Of a stretch of 64,000 nt of DNA, positions 17,410 through 25,279 are shown piece by piece. The notes under the pieces are model-generated. The model did no database searches and had not been told where the DNA came from. It worked only from the letters and a program-made list of their open reading frames with translations. The position numbers were made by a program, and so were the translations under genes. The stretch comes from Micavibrio_A sp964423095 (GTDB lineage: Bacteria > Pseudomonadota > Alphaproteobacteria > Micavibrionales > Micavibrionaceae). Each line of letters starts with the position of its first letter. The stretch's first letter is position 1. The stretch is taken from assembly GCA_964423095.1 (NCBI GenBank), contig CAYRDI010000004.1, positions 1 through 64,000 on the forward strand. Direction: 5' to 3'.

Positions 17410-18365
17410 GCCTTGCCTGCCTTTCCCTGCCAGATCGGGGAAGATGTGCGCAGCGCGGCGCGAAGACGTGCGGAACGGGAACGGGGATTTTCGGCGATTT
17501 CGGATGCGGATGGATCAACCGGTTTTTTTGGGGAGAGGATAAAGGAAGGGTCGGTGGAAGCCGAGATGGCGGGAAGATATTTAGAGACGTTCGGGGTTTT
17601 TCCCGCGCGTTCGTAGAGGAAGGATTTGACGATCCCTTCTTCAAGGGAATGAAAGGAGACGACGATCAGTCGGCCGCCTTCTTTCAAAAGGTTTTCGGCG
17701 GCGACAAGGCCGCGTTCCAGTTCACCGAGTTCGTCGTTCACGGCGATCCGCAAAGCCTGAAACGTCCGCGTCGCGGGATCGATTTTATCGCGCGGGGATT
17801 TGAACACAACGCTGCGCACGATGTCCGCGAGGCGGCCCGTGGTTTCGATCGGCGCAATGCTTCGTTCTTCTACAATCTTTTTTGCCACCTGACGCGAACG
17901 GCGTTCATCACCCAGCCTATAGATCAGGTTCGCCAGATCTTCTTCAGCATACCCGTTCACAATGTCCGCGGCGGTTTCCCCGTTTTCCGTGTCCATCCGC
18001 ATATCGAGCGGCGAATCAAAGCGGAAGGAGAAACCGCGCGCAGCTTCGTCGAACTGCATCGACGACACACCAACATCCAGAACAAATCCATCGACCTGTT
18101 CAAACCCCGCGGCGCGCACCAGTTCCAGCGCATCGCCAAAACGGCCGCGCACGAATATCAGGCGGTCGCCGAATTCTTTCTTCATGTCATGCGCGCGCTC
18201 AACGGCCGCAGGATCGCGGTCGATCGCAATCACCGTACAATCCGCCGATTGTAAAAAGGCGCGCGTATAACCACCCGCACCAAACGTGCCATCGACGTAA
18301 ACCTCCCCATCGCGCGGACAAAGAACGCTCATGACTTCGGGCAGCATGACGGGGTAATGGGACAT
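17406..18365 (-). CDS. rsmH: 16S rRNA (cytosine1402-N4)-methyltransferase RsmH
   Basis: SAM-dependent methyltransferase that modifies C1402 of 16S rRNA in the ribosomal P site. 319 residues. VMLPEVMSVL and YVDGTFGAGGYTRAFL form the SAM site, GVSSMQFDEAARGFSFRFD is the RsmH signature, and FQALRIAVNDELGELERGL and IVVSFHSLEEGIVKSF follow. The ATG at 18365 overlaps the mraZ stop as TGATG; a GTG one codon earlier is possible. Confidence 0.97.
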   Translation of the reverse strand: MSHYPVMLPEVMSVLCPRDGEVYVDGTFGAGGYTRAFLQSADCTVIAIDRDPAAVERAHDMKKEFGDRLIFVRGRFGDALELVRAAGFEQVDGFVLDVGVSSMQFDEAARGFSFRFDSPLDMRMDTENGETAADIVNGYAEEDLANLIYRLGDERRSRQVAKKIVEERSIAPIETTGRLADIVRSVVFKSPRDKIDPATRTFQALRIAVNDELGELERGLVAAENLLKEGGRLIVVSFHSLEEGIVKSFLYERAGKTPNVSKYLPAISASTDPSFILSPKKPVDPSASEIAENPRSRSARLRAALRTSSPIWQGKAGKA

Positions 18366-18820
18366 CACTTCACCTCACCCTTCGGAAGGGTCAGCCCCTT
18401 GTCGCGCACATTGCGGCGCGCTTCTTCCCGGCGTTTGGCAAGAAGATCGGCATCCCATATCTGGAATTTCGTCCCCAGACCGACGAAGGCCGCACGCTCG
18501 ACGATGCCGGCGAATTCCATCAAATCGATAGGAAGCACCACGCGCCCTTCCCCATCAAAGCCGAGCTGCACGGATTCCCCGAACATCGCCATGGCAAGAT
18601 CATCCTGATCTTCGGAGAACAGATCGAAATTTTCGAGGCGGCGGGAAATCTCCTGCATATACGACCACGAAAACCCTTCGAGCGCGGGCTGCGTGTTGGA
18701 CCGGAACAGGACGATTCCGTTGAACTGTTCTCCCGCCAACTGGTCGCGGAACTGCGCGGGAACGGAAACCCGCCCCTTTTTGTCGACCTTGTTGAGATGC
18801 GTTGACAGAAACAGCGCCAT
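18365..18820 (-). CDS. mraZ: Transcriptional regulator MraZ
   Basis: First gene of the dcw cluster. MraZ is a double AbrB/SpoVT-fold DNA-binding protein that forms ring oligomers and represses its own operon. 151 residues. The family signature is seen twice: FLSTHLNKVDKKGRVSVPAQFRD at the N-terminus (cited in part) and GFDGEGRVVLPIDLMEFAGI in the second half, each with a D-x-G-R-hydrophobic core. Four direct repeats with a ten-base period upstream at 18887-18921 are the likely binding site. Confidence 0.96.
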   Translation of the reverse strand: MALFLSTHLNKVDKKGRVSVPAQFRDQLAGEQFNGIVLFRSNTQPALEGFSWSYMQEISRRLENFDLFSEDQDDLAMAMFGESVQLGFDGEGRVVLPIDLMEFAGIVERAAFVGLGTKFQIWDADLLAKRREEARRNVRDKGLTLPKGEVK

Positions 18821-19231
18821 AACGCCCGACGAAACCCTGATTTGCGAAGTTGAACCGTAAGAAGACCGAACCCACGCCCACCATCATGGTATAACATGGA
18901 TATTTATGGGATAGCATGGGTTTTGACCATTCGTCCATTAGGGGGCTGTAATTTCCACAGAATCATGCACAGAAATCTGGGCCCCCTGTGTATAACTGGT
19001 TTTGTTCTTTGTTTATGCACAAAGTTCTTATTTAATCAAAATTTTTTATTTAAAATCAATACGTTAACCATCATTATGCGCACAGCGCATGGCAGCCGAC
19101 CAAAATTTATGAAAAAAACCTTGCATTGCCAAAATTGTTATGGTAATTATGACGCACTTGAAAGCCGGAAGCTGTGTGTTGTGTGAAGCGTCCGGTTTGA
19201 ACCTTAAAATGTGTGTGTGGGGAGTATAACT
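18821..19231. promoter_or_regulatory. Divergent regulatory region between mraZ and the small membrane peptide
   Basis: 411 bases without a convincing gene. It holds the MraZ-type operator (18887-18921), a very A+T-rich middle (19005-19070), a dyad ATGCGC-aca-GCGCAT (19076-19090) and a weak rightward promoter candidate, TTGCAT (19121-19126), 17 bases, TAATTA (19144-19149), for the small peptide gene. A frame open from 18896 to 19186 has no ribosome site and no family, and I do not call it. Confidence 0.5.
18887..18921. promoter_or_regulatory. MraZ-type operator: four 5-base repeats with 10-base period
   Basis: On the plus strand TGGTA, TGGAT, TGGGA and TGGGT start at 18887, 18897, 18907 and 18917, each separated by five bases. 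MraZ of E. coli is known to bind direct repeats TGGGN spaced by five bases upstream of mraZ, so the spacing and core match well. The site lies 67-101 bases before the mraZ ATG. Confidence 0.75.
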
Positions 19232-19372
19232 ATGATGATCCTGATCGTTATGGCTTTGGCCGTAAGCGGTGGTCTGTACCTTGGAACGATTGCGTTTTCT
19301 GCGTACAAATTCGCCGAATTCAACAAAGCCGTCATGATGTTTCAAAAGTCCGGCCTTATCCGCCTGGCTTAA
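19232..19372 (+). CDS. 46-residue single-pass membrane peptide, unknown
   Basis: A short gene of 46 codons plus TAA, preceded by GGGGAG seven bases before the ATG. The peptide starts MMILIVMALAVSGGLYLGTI and continues hydrophobic to about residue 25. It ends with a short amphipathic, weakly basic tail (FAEFNKAVMMFQKSGLIRLA). One membrane helix with the tail in the cytoplasm is the simplest reading. The gene is followed after 43 bases by a strong terminator, so it is a complete transcription unit. I do not recognise the family. It lies between the mraZ promoter and rnpB and points away from the dcw cluster. Confidence 0.6.
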   Translation: MMILIVMALAVSGGLYLGTIAFSAYKFAEFNKAVMMFQKSGLIRLA

Positions 19373-19415
19373 GAACCATCAAAAAGTACAATAAGTACAA
19401 TCATACTGAAAAAAC

Positions 19416-19455
19416 AAAACCGCCCGAAGCCATGGTGCTTATGGGCGGTTTTATT
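19416..19455 (+). terminator. Rho-independent terminator of the small peptide gene
   Basis: AAAACCGCCC (19416-19425) pairs with GGGCGGTTTT (19443-19452) across a 17-base loop and runs into TTTTATTTT. Confidence 0.8.
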
Positions 19456-19580
19456 TTGGCCCCGTTCGAGAGCGGACAGGCATTACCTTTACAAAAAACA
19501 GTTCAAGTTGCTTGAGTTGATCCTGTTTTTTTCAGCTTTGCCTAAAAAAATCGAAGCATTGGTTAATCTTGCTTGAGTTG

Positions 19581-19614
19581 GTCCACAAAAAAGGCACCCG
19601 CTCACACGGGTGCC
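19581..19614 (-). terminator. Rho-independent terminator downstream of rnpB
   Basis: GGCACCCG/CGGGTGCC (19593-19614, six-base loop) followed on the minus strand by TTTTTTGTGG. It lies about 35 bases past the mature end of RNase P RNA and would end its precursor. Confidence 0.75.
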
Positions 19615-19647
19615 GTTGATGGTTCCATCGTATCACAAAAACAAAAA

Positions 19648-20034
19648 AACGCCTATAAAAACTGGCCGGAGGGTCTGTAAGCCGGGTTCTGTACCGTGTT
19701 GCCACGGTGACGACCATTCCTCTCCTGCCGCTGTTGCCAACGGCCTCTAGCAATCTACCCGGACAACAACGCTGGAAACGGGCGTATGCGCTGTCCCTAT
19801 TTGATCTTGCTTCGGATGGGGTTTGCCTTGCCGTTGCTGTTACCAGCACCGCGGTGCGCTCTTACCGCACCGTTTCGCCCTTACCTGTGACCCGAAGGCC
19901 CATCGGCGGTTTGTTTTCTGTTGCACTGTCCGTCGGGTTGCCCCGCCCGGGTGTTACCCGGCATCCTGTTTCCATGAAGCCCGGACTTTCCTCACCGAAG
20001 TGCGGCCGTCCGACCTTCCGGCCAGTGGCGTTTT
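19648..20034 (-). ncRNA. rnpB: RNase P RNA (bacterial class A)
   Basis: Catalytic RNA of RNase P, which cuts the 5' leaders from tRNA precursors. Read on the minus strand, the conserved core elements are present: GAGGAAAGTCCGGGCT near the 5' end, the segment with ACAGAACCCGGCTTA near the 3' end, and GGTAAGGGCGAAACGGTGCG in between. Helix P1 is formed by ACTGGCCGG (about 20021-20029) and CCGGCCAGT (19661-19669). The ends are estimated from P1. The position directly upstream of mraZ matches other Alphaproteobacteria. Confidence 0.95.
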
Positions 20035-20037
20035 CTA

Positions 20038-20751
20038 TCACGCGCCTTCGGTTATGTCCAGAAAATGCCCCGCAAGCAGCGCATAGAGCCGGATACGGGT
20101 TTGGGAATCCGCCTCCCCCTCATGCCCGTTGATAAAGGCTTCGGGCACGTAATGACGTTGAAACGCCATGATTTTATCGCGCAGCTTCACCCGCGGGTCG
20201 TACCCGAAATCGTTCAGCGCGCGTTCGACAATCATCCCCGCCGCCTTCACCGCGTCTTCATCCGATGGATCGGGCCAGACGCCAATGCCGTGCCGCGCCA
20301 GATCACGCCACGGAAACAATTCGCCGGGGTCTTCTTTGCGCGCAGGCGCGATATCGGAATGGGCCAGCACCATTTCGGGGTCAATATTGTGGCGCGCCAT
20401 GATGTCTTTACAGAGTTCAGTCAGCGATTTCATCTGGTGACCCGTGAACGGACGATAGCCCCATTCATGCCCCGGATTGACGAGTTCAATGCCGATGGAA
20501 TGCGAATTCAAATCCGTTTCGCCGTGCCAGAAAGAGGCCCCGGCATGCCATGCCCGTTTGGATTCATCGACATGTTTGTAAACGGTGCCGTCTTCATCGA
20601 CCGTGTAATGCGCACTGACTTCGCTATGCGTGTCGGCAAACCGGTCAAGCGCTCCTTGCGCTGTTTCCATCCCCGTATAATGCAGGATGATAATGGATGG
20701 TTTTGCGCCGCCCTTGCGGTCATTGAAGTTGGGGGAAAATTTTTCGGTCAT
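20038..20751 (-). CDS. N-acetylmuramoyl-L-alanine amidase, AmpD-like (amidase_2)
   Basis: Zinc amidase that removes peptides from muramic acid, most probably in peptidoglycan recycling because no signal peptide is seen. 237 residues. Zinc and catalytic residues are visible in IIILHYTGM (His), HSIGIELVNPG (Glu) and VLAHSDIAPARKEDPGELFPW (His, Lys, Asp; cited in part). The C-terminal 70 residues resemble a peptidoglycan-binding helical domain (LRDKIMAFQRHYVPE ... LYALLAGHFLDI). I chose the ATG at 20751, next to the MFS stop; an ATG at 20760 is also possible. The gene ends four bases from the rnpB 5' end. Confidence 0.9.
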   Translation of the reverse strand: MTEKFSPNFNDRKGGAKPSIIILHYTGMETAQGALDRFADTHSEVSAHYTVDEDGTVYKHVDESKRAWHAGASFWHGETDLNSHSIGIELVNPGHEWGYRPFTGHQMKSLTELCKDIMARHNIDPEMVLAHSDIAPARKEDPGELFPWRDLARHGIGVWPDPSDEDAVKAAGMIVERALNDFGYDPRVKLRDKIMAFQRHYVPEAFINGHEGEADSQTRIRLYALLAGHFLDITEGA

Positions 20752-20752
20752 A

Positions 20753-22078
20753 TCAACCATTCCGGTGTTCCTCCACCAGACCCAGCAGGCCAAGCCCCAA
20801 AATCCACAACAGGATGATAGTGAACATCCCCGCCTGTTGACTGCCGTAAACATGCAATGCCGCGCCGTAGGCCAGCGGGCCCATAAATGCCACCGATTTT
20901 CCGGTAAAGGCATAGAGCCCGTAGGTCTGGTTTACCATGCCGTGCGGCGACAAACGCCCCGCCAATGTGCGCGATGCCGCCTGCACCGGCCCCATGAAAA
21001 TACCGAGCCCCATGGCAAGGGCCATGAACATGTGTTTGTCGGTCGTAAACAAAACCGCAGCACCCGTAAAAATCAACCCGATCAGGGAATAGATCACGGT
21101 TTTTTTGGAACCGACCTTGTCATCCCAATGGGCAAAAACAAAAGCACCCAGTCCCGCCGCGACGTTCAGGCCGATGGCGAACATCAGGATTTCAACAAAA
21201 TCCATGCCATAAACACCGGCCGCGTAAATTCCGCCCACCGCGAACAGCGTATTCAGCCCGTCCCGGTAAAACGCGCTGGCAACCAGAAACTGGACAAGGT
21301 TCTTATGGCTTTTGACTTCGACCAGACTTTGTTTGAGCTGTTTCAAACCCAGCTTTGCCGAGGCCGCCATGCTGAGCGGCGAGCGTTCCGTATCATGGGT
21401 AAAAAACAAAAGCGGCAACATGAACACCAAGAACCAGAGCGCGGTGAGAATGCCTGTGGCACGGATGTTCATGCTGTCCGCACCGCTGATTGAAAACCAC
21501 GGTTCCGCATCGCCCACGCCAACCAAACCAAACAGCGCAATCGCCAGGGCGCCAAGCCCACCGAGATACCCCACACCCCAGCCCCAGCCGGATACGCGGC
21601 CGATCAAATGCGGCGGCGCGATGTGCGGCAACATCGCGTTGTAAAAAACGATGGAAAGTTCGTAACCGATATTGGCAAGAATCACGAGCGCGAGCGTGGT
21701 GAAGACCACGTTTCTGTTTGCCGGCACGGTCATATCCCCCACCACGGGCGTGGAAAACCAGAGCAGTGCGGAGGCTACAATGCACAACATCGAAAGCCAG
21801 AATATCCAGCTTTTGCGGCGGCCAGAATGGTCGGCGATCGCCCCCAGCACGGGGCCCAGAATGGCAATGCAGATTCCGGATATGGCGATGGCGTAGCTCC
21901 ACATGCTCGATCCCACCGTTTCATCCCCGATCATGCCGCGGGTGAAATACACGCTGAACACAAACGTGATGACGACGGTGGAAAACGCGCTGTTCGCCCA
22001 ATCATACAGGCACCAGGAGAAAATGGATTTTCTGGACCCCGGCGGGGTCAGGACGGGCGTGGTTTGCGGCTGTTCCAT
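20753..22078 (-). CDS. MFS transporter, UMF1/Atg22-like family
   Basis: Twelve-helix membrane transporter, 441 residues. The start (IFSWCLYDWANSAFSTVVITF) and GPVLGAIADHSGRRKSWI are typical of the UMF1 branch of the major facilitator superfamily, which includes yeast Atg22, a vacuolar amino acid effluxer. IGRVSGWGWGVGYLGG and the end GPVQAASRTLAGRLSP also fit. The substrate is not known. The position just before an AmpD-like amidase would suit uptake or export of cell-wall fragments, but that is only a guess from context. Confidence 0.85.
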   Translation of the reverse strand: MEQPQTTPVLTPPGSRKSIFSWCLYDWANSAFSTVVITFVFSVYFTRGMIGDETVGSSMWSYAIAISGICIAILGPVLGAIADHSGRRKSWIFWLSMLCIVASALLWFSTPVVGDMTVPANRNVVFTTLALVILANIGYELSIVFYNAMLPHIAPPHLIGRVSGWGWGVGYLGGLGALAIALFGLVGVGDAEPWFSISGADSMNIRATGILTALWFLVFMLPLLFFTHDTERSPLSMAASAKLGLKQLKQSLVEVKSHKNLVQFLVASAFYRDGLNTLFAVGGIYAAGVYGMDFVEILMFAIGLNVAAGLGAFVFAHWDDKVGSKKTVIYSLIGLIFTGAAVLFTTDKHMFMALAMGLGIFMGPVQAASRTLAGRLSPHGMVNQTYGLYAFTGKSVAFMGPLAYGAALHVYGSQQAGMFTIILLWILGLGLLGLVEEHRNG

Positions 22079-22213
22079 GGATTGAAAGACTCCTTAAGGG
22101 CCCCATATTAATGGAAAGACAGTGTGAAGGAAACGGCGGAAATGTGCGAAAAGATATAGGATCAGGGCAAGAATTCTTTGCAAAATCCTGCCTTTATGCT
22201 GTATGGAGTGACC

Positions 22214-23212
22214 ATGACCGATCTGACCTATACCGATGCCGTGGCGCGCGCCACCGCCCCCGTTTGGAACATGCTCAAAGACCAGTATGACGAACCATAC
22301 TGGCAGGCCATGGCCCCCTATATCGTTGAAATCAACCGCCTTAAAAAAGAAAAGAATGCGGTCATTCTCGCGCACAATTATATGACGCCGGATATTTTTC
22401 ACGGCGTGGCCGATATTGTCGGCGATTCCCTCGCTCTCGCCCGTGAAGCCGCCAAAACAAAAGCCGGTATGATCATCCAGTGCGGCGTCCATTTCATGGC
22501 CGAAACATCGAAGATCCTGTGCATGGACAAGCGCGTTCTGATCCCCGACATGAAGGCGGGCTGTTCGCTGGCCGAAAGCATTACGGCAGAGGATGTCAAA
22601 CTGTTGCGCCAGAAATATCCGGGCGTTCCCGTGGCGTCCTACGTCAACACCTCCGCCGCCGTAAAAGCCGAAAGCGATGTGTGCGTGACATCGGGCAATG
22701 CGGTCAAAATCATCAACGCAATGATCGAAGACACCATTCTGATGGTGCCGGACAAATATCTGGCGGCCTATACACAGACGCAAACGAAGAAAAAGATTCT
22801 GACATGGGCGGGATCCTGCATGGTGCATGAAAAATTTACCGCCGAAGAAATCGCCAAATACCGTGCGCAATACCCCGGTGTTGTCGTCATCGCCCACCCG
22901 GAATGCCCCGAAGATGTCATCAACGCTTCTGATTTTGCGGGATCGACGCAACAGATGATCGAGTATGTGGAGAAGGACAAACCATCCAAAGTCGTCCTGA
23001 TCACCGAATGTTCCATGAGCGACAATATTCAGGCCGCGCATCCGGAAATGCAATTGGTGCGCCCGTGCCAGCTATGCCCGCACATGAAAAAAATTACGCT
23101 GCCCAAAATTCTGGACTGCCTGCAAAACGAAACGGGTGAAGTGTTTGTTGATCCCGCCATTGCCGAACGGGCACGACACCCCATCCAACGTATGCTGGAT
23201 ATGAGCAAATAG
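22214..23212 (+). CDS. nadA: Quinolinate synthase NadA
   Basis: [4Fe-4S] enzyme that condenses iminoaspartate with dihydroxyacetone phosphate to quinolinate in NAD synthesis. 332 residues with AVILAHNYMTPDIFHGVADIVGDS (first half cited), IIQCGVHFMAETSKIL, IPDMKAGCSLAES, VTSGNAVKII, TWAGSCMVHEKF and QLCPHMKKITL. The cysteines in these motifs supply the cluster ligands. The ATG at 22214 is preceded by GGAG. nadC follows after an inserted GIY-YIG unit. nadB is not in the window, so iminoaspartate must come from elsewhere. Confidence 0.96.
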   Translation: MTDLTYTDAVARATAPVWNMLKDQYDEPYWQAMAPYIVEINRLKKEKNAVILAHNYMTPDIFHGVADIVGDSLALAREAAKTKAGMIIQCGVHFMAETSKILCMDKRVLIPDMKAGCSLAESITAEDVKLLRQKYPGVPVASYVNTSAAVKAESDVCVTSGNAVKIINAMIEDTILMVPDKYLAAYTQTQTKKKILTWAGSCMVHEKFTAEEIAKYRAQYPGVVVIAHPECPEDVINASDFAGSTQQMIEYVEKDKPSKVVLITECSMSDNIQAAHPEMQLVRPCQLCPHMKKITLPKILDCLQNETGEVFVDPAIAERARHPIQRMLDMSK

Positions 23213-23225
23213 CCCCCTTGACTTG

Positions 23226-23250
23226 CATCCTGACGAAAATCAGGATCCAT
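23226..23250 (+). repeat. Left inverted repeat of the GIY-YIG unit
   Basis: Hairpin ATCCTGA-cgaaaa-TCAGGAT lying between the nadA stop and the nuclease ATG. Its reverse complement recurs at 23542-23566 with three mismatches. Confidence 0.85.
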
Positions 23251-23253
23251 TTC

Positions 23254-23538
23254 ATGGACAATCACTACGTTTACATTATGGCCAGTAAAAAGAACGGAAC
23301 ACTCTATATTGGCGTTAGCGGTGATTTGAAAAGACGCGTTTTTGAACATAAAAACAAAATCATCAAAGGTTTTACTGAAAAATATGATGTTAAAGACCTT
23401 GTCCATTTTGAACCCTTCGAAGATAAATGGGCAGCGGCGGACAGAGAAAGAATGTTAAAAAACTGGAAACGCCAATGGAAGATCGATTTAATTCAAAAAT
23501 CAAATCCTGAATGGCACGATTTGTATGAAAAAATATAA
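23254..23538 (+). CDS. Small GIY-YIG nuclease domain protein
   Basis: 94 residues: a stand-alone GIY-YIG domain of the UPF0213/YhbQ type. HYVYIMAS and GTLYIGVSGDLKRRVFEHK (cited in part) supply the two tyrosines and the catalytic Arg; AAADRERMLKNWKR supplies the Glu. The ATG at 23254 follows the left repeat by three bases. The codon use is A+T-rich compared with nadA and nadC. Small proteins of this group are often annotated as DNA repair nucleases, but the flanking inverted repeats suggest a mobile or homing-like gene. Confidence 0.88.
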   Translation: MDNHYVYIMASKKNGTLYIGVSGDLKRRVFEHKNKIIKGFTEKYDVKDLVHFEPFEDKWAAADRERMLKNWKRQWKIDLIQKSNPEWHDLYEKI

Positions 23539-23541
23539 AAA

Positions 23542-23566
23542 ATGGATCCTGACTTTTGTCAGGACG
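23542..23566 (-). repeat. Right inverted repeat of the GIY-YIG unit
   Basis: Hairpin TCCTGAC-tttt-GTCAGGA, the inverted partner of 23226-23250. It ends at the base before the CGAGG ribosome site of nadC. Confidence 0.85.
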
Positions 23567-23576
23567 CGAGGTTAAC

Positions 23577-24428
23577 ATGATTTCCGCCCTGTTTATCGAA
23601 GATATTGTCCGCGCAGCCTTAAAAGAAGATCTGGGCCACGGCTATGACATCACAACGGAATGCGTCGTTCCGCTGGATAAAGATGCGCGCGCGGTGGTAA
23701 ATGCCCGAAAAGACGGACGGCTGGCCGGAGTTGTTGCGGGTCTTGCCGCCTTTACCATCACCGATCCGGATTGCGACATTGAAATTCTGAAAATGGATGG
23801 CGAGGATGTGAAAGCCGGTGAAGACATCGCGGTTATCACGGGTTCCGCGCGTTCTATCCTGACGGCCGAGCGCACCGCGCTGAATTTCATGCAGCACCTG
23901 TCCGGTATTGCGACTCTCACTAAAAAATATGTCGATGCGATCGAAGATACAGGCGCGAAGATTGCCGAGAGCCGCAAAACCATTCCCGGCATGCGCAGCC
24001 TTGCCAAACAGGCGGTGCGACTGGGCGGCGGGATGAACCATCGCTTCGGGCTCGACGATGCCATCCTGATCAAGGACAACCATATCGCGCTGGCGGGCGG
24101 TATTTACCCCGCCCTGCAAATGGCCAAACAAAATGCGGGGCATATGGTGAAGATCGAGATCGAGGTCGATACGCTGGATCAACTCGACGAAGTTTTATCG
24201 CACGATCTTCCAGACATCATCATGCTGGATAATTTTTCCGTACCCGACATCATAAAGGCCGTCAAAAAAATCGACGGCCGTGCGGTGATCGAAGCCTCCG
24301 GGGGTGTGACGCTGGACACCGTGCGTGGAATCGCCGAAACGGGCGTGCAGATTGTTTCGGTCGGCGCCCTCACCCATTCCGCCCCTGCGCTTGACATCGG
24401 CCTGGATGTCGAACCCATTGATGAGTGA
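23577..24428 (+). CDS. nadC: Nicotinate-nucleotide diphosphorylase (carboxylating) NadC
   Basis: Quinolinate phosphoribosyltransferase, the step after NadA. 283 residues. The signature ESRKTIPGMRSLAKQAVRLG, GGMNHRFGLDDAILIKDNHI, EIEVDTLDQLDE, IIMLDNFS and EASGGVTLDTVRGIAETGVQ place it clearly. The ATG at 23577 is preceded by GAGG that abuts the GIY-YIG unit. It overlaps the next gene by eight bases. Confidence 0.97.
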   Translation: MISALFIEDIVRAALKEDLGHGYDITTECVVPLDKDARAVVNARKDGRLAGVVAGLAAFTITDPDCDIEILKMDGEDVKAGEDIAVITGSARSILTAERTALNFMQHLSGIATLTKKYVDAIEDTGAKIAESRKTIPGMRSLAKQAVRLGGGMNHRFGLDDAILIKDNHIALAGGIYPALQMAKQNAGHMVKIEIEVDTLDQLDEVLSHDLPDIIMLDNFSVPDIIKAVKKIDGRAVIEASGGVTLDTVRGIAETGVQIVSVGALTHSAPALDIGLDVEPIDE

Positions 24429-24678
24429 GCATATCCTGACCGTCAAGCTCACCCCCAAGGCATCGAAGAATGCGATACAGGGGTGGGCAATGGATGCAAA
24501 CGGGGCGCGCTATTTAAAGGTTTCCGTCACCGCCGTTCCCGAAAAGGGCAAGGCCAACGAAGCGTTGATCAATCTTCTTTCCAAAGAATGGAAGTTACCC
24601 AAAAAAGCGCTCAGCCTGTTACAGGGTGAAACCGACAGGCTGAAGCAAATACGGATAGACGGCAAAATACCGGATTAA
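24421..24678 (+). CDS. DUF167/YggU family protein (UPF0235)
   Basis: 85-residue member of a small alpha/beta family of unknown role. The family core is clear: LTVKLTPKASKNAIQGW, LKVSVTAVPEKGKANEALI and the ending LLQGETDRLKQIRID. The ATG lies within the last codons of nadC, so it is cotranslated with it. It overlaps the convergent DUF1761 gene by four bases at the stops. Confidence 0.9.
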   Translation: MSEHILTVKLTPKASKNAIQGWAMDANGARYLKVSVTAVPEKGKANEALINLLSKEWKLPKKALSLLQGETDRLKQIRIDGKIPD

Positions 24679-25100
24679 AGAATGCCCATTTGCAAGAACG
24701 CAATGTGGACGGCCGCAAAGATATAATACCCGCCCAGTTGATAGGACGTATCAATCGCCATCGCTTCGAACGGATAGCCGGTGTATAGCGAGCTCATCAA
24801 GGTCGGCGGCATAGAAAAGGCCACCCAGAGCAGGCAGGACAAACAGAAATATCCGGCCGCCGAATCCACATTCAGGAAATGGGCCAGAAAGGCGTAAAAG
24901 CACGCGGCCAGCATCCACAAGAAGAACGAGGCGACATAGGGCAGCGGCGATGATTTCGGATTGCTATCTTTTTGCACGCCGCGTAATTCCATCCACCGGC
25001 CACCCAGAATTTTGGGGTGATACCAGAGAATTCCAAGCAAGAAGGCAAGCAGCCCCGCCAAAGTGAAAGCGGCAAAATTGATGTTAATGTCATTGAGCAT
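24675..25100 (-). CDS. DUF1761 family membrane protein
   Basis: 141 residues, four predicted helices (about 10-27, 57-76, 81-100, 120-138). The start FAAFTLAGLLAFLLGILWYHPKILG (cited in part) matches the DUF1761 pattern of a helix ending in LWY-P. The function of the family is unknown. It is a single gene read against nadC-DUF167. Confidence 0.8.
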   Translation of the reverse strand: MLNDININFAAFTLAGLLAFLLGILWYHPKILGGRWMELRGVQKDSNPKSSPLPYVASFFLWMLAACFYAFLAHFLNVDSAAGYFCLSCLLWVAFSMPPTLMSSLYTGYPFEAMAIDTSYQLGGYYIFAAVHIAFLQMGIL

Positions 25101-25279
25101 TGTTTAGAAATCCTCACAATTTGAAAAAACCACGTCTTTTCAAATGGTAAAGTGATTTGCCCGTCCTTCCAAGCCCTTATGCAAACCATCCACGTCTGTT
25201 TCCATGGACTTTTTCCCCGTTTTTCCGTATGATGGCCTTATAAAAACGAATAAAAAAAGTAAAAACAGGGAGATAAAAT

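Larger units (their letters stand above)
23226..23566 (+). mobile_element. 341-bp GIY-YIG unit bounded by inverted hairpin repeats
   Basis: A left end at 23226-23250 and a right end at 23542-23566 are inverted copies of each other (22 of 25 bases). Each is also a hairpin built on TCCTGAC/TCAGGA. The unit contains one A+T-rich gene for a small GIY-YIG nuclease and nothing else. It fills the space between the nadA stop and the nadC ribosome site, where these genes would otherwise be some 25 bases apart. Mobility is inferred from this layout. Confidence 0.6.

Noticed and set aside
17199..18254. Open frame of 351 codons opposite rsmH and ftsL
   Set aside because: Mirror frame of two conserved genes, with no plausible start or family.
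18896..19186. Open frame of 96 codons in the mraZ upstream region, including a short Cys-containing end
   Set aside because: No ribosome site, overlaps the operator, and its composition is that of an A+T-rich spacer.
22094..23053. Long open frame of 319 codons on the minus strand opposite nadA
   Set aside because: It is His/Gly/Phe-rich mirror coding with no family match, while nadA on the plus strand has all motifs.
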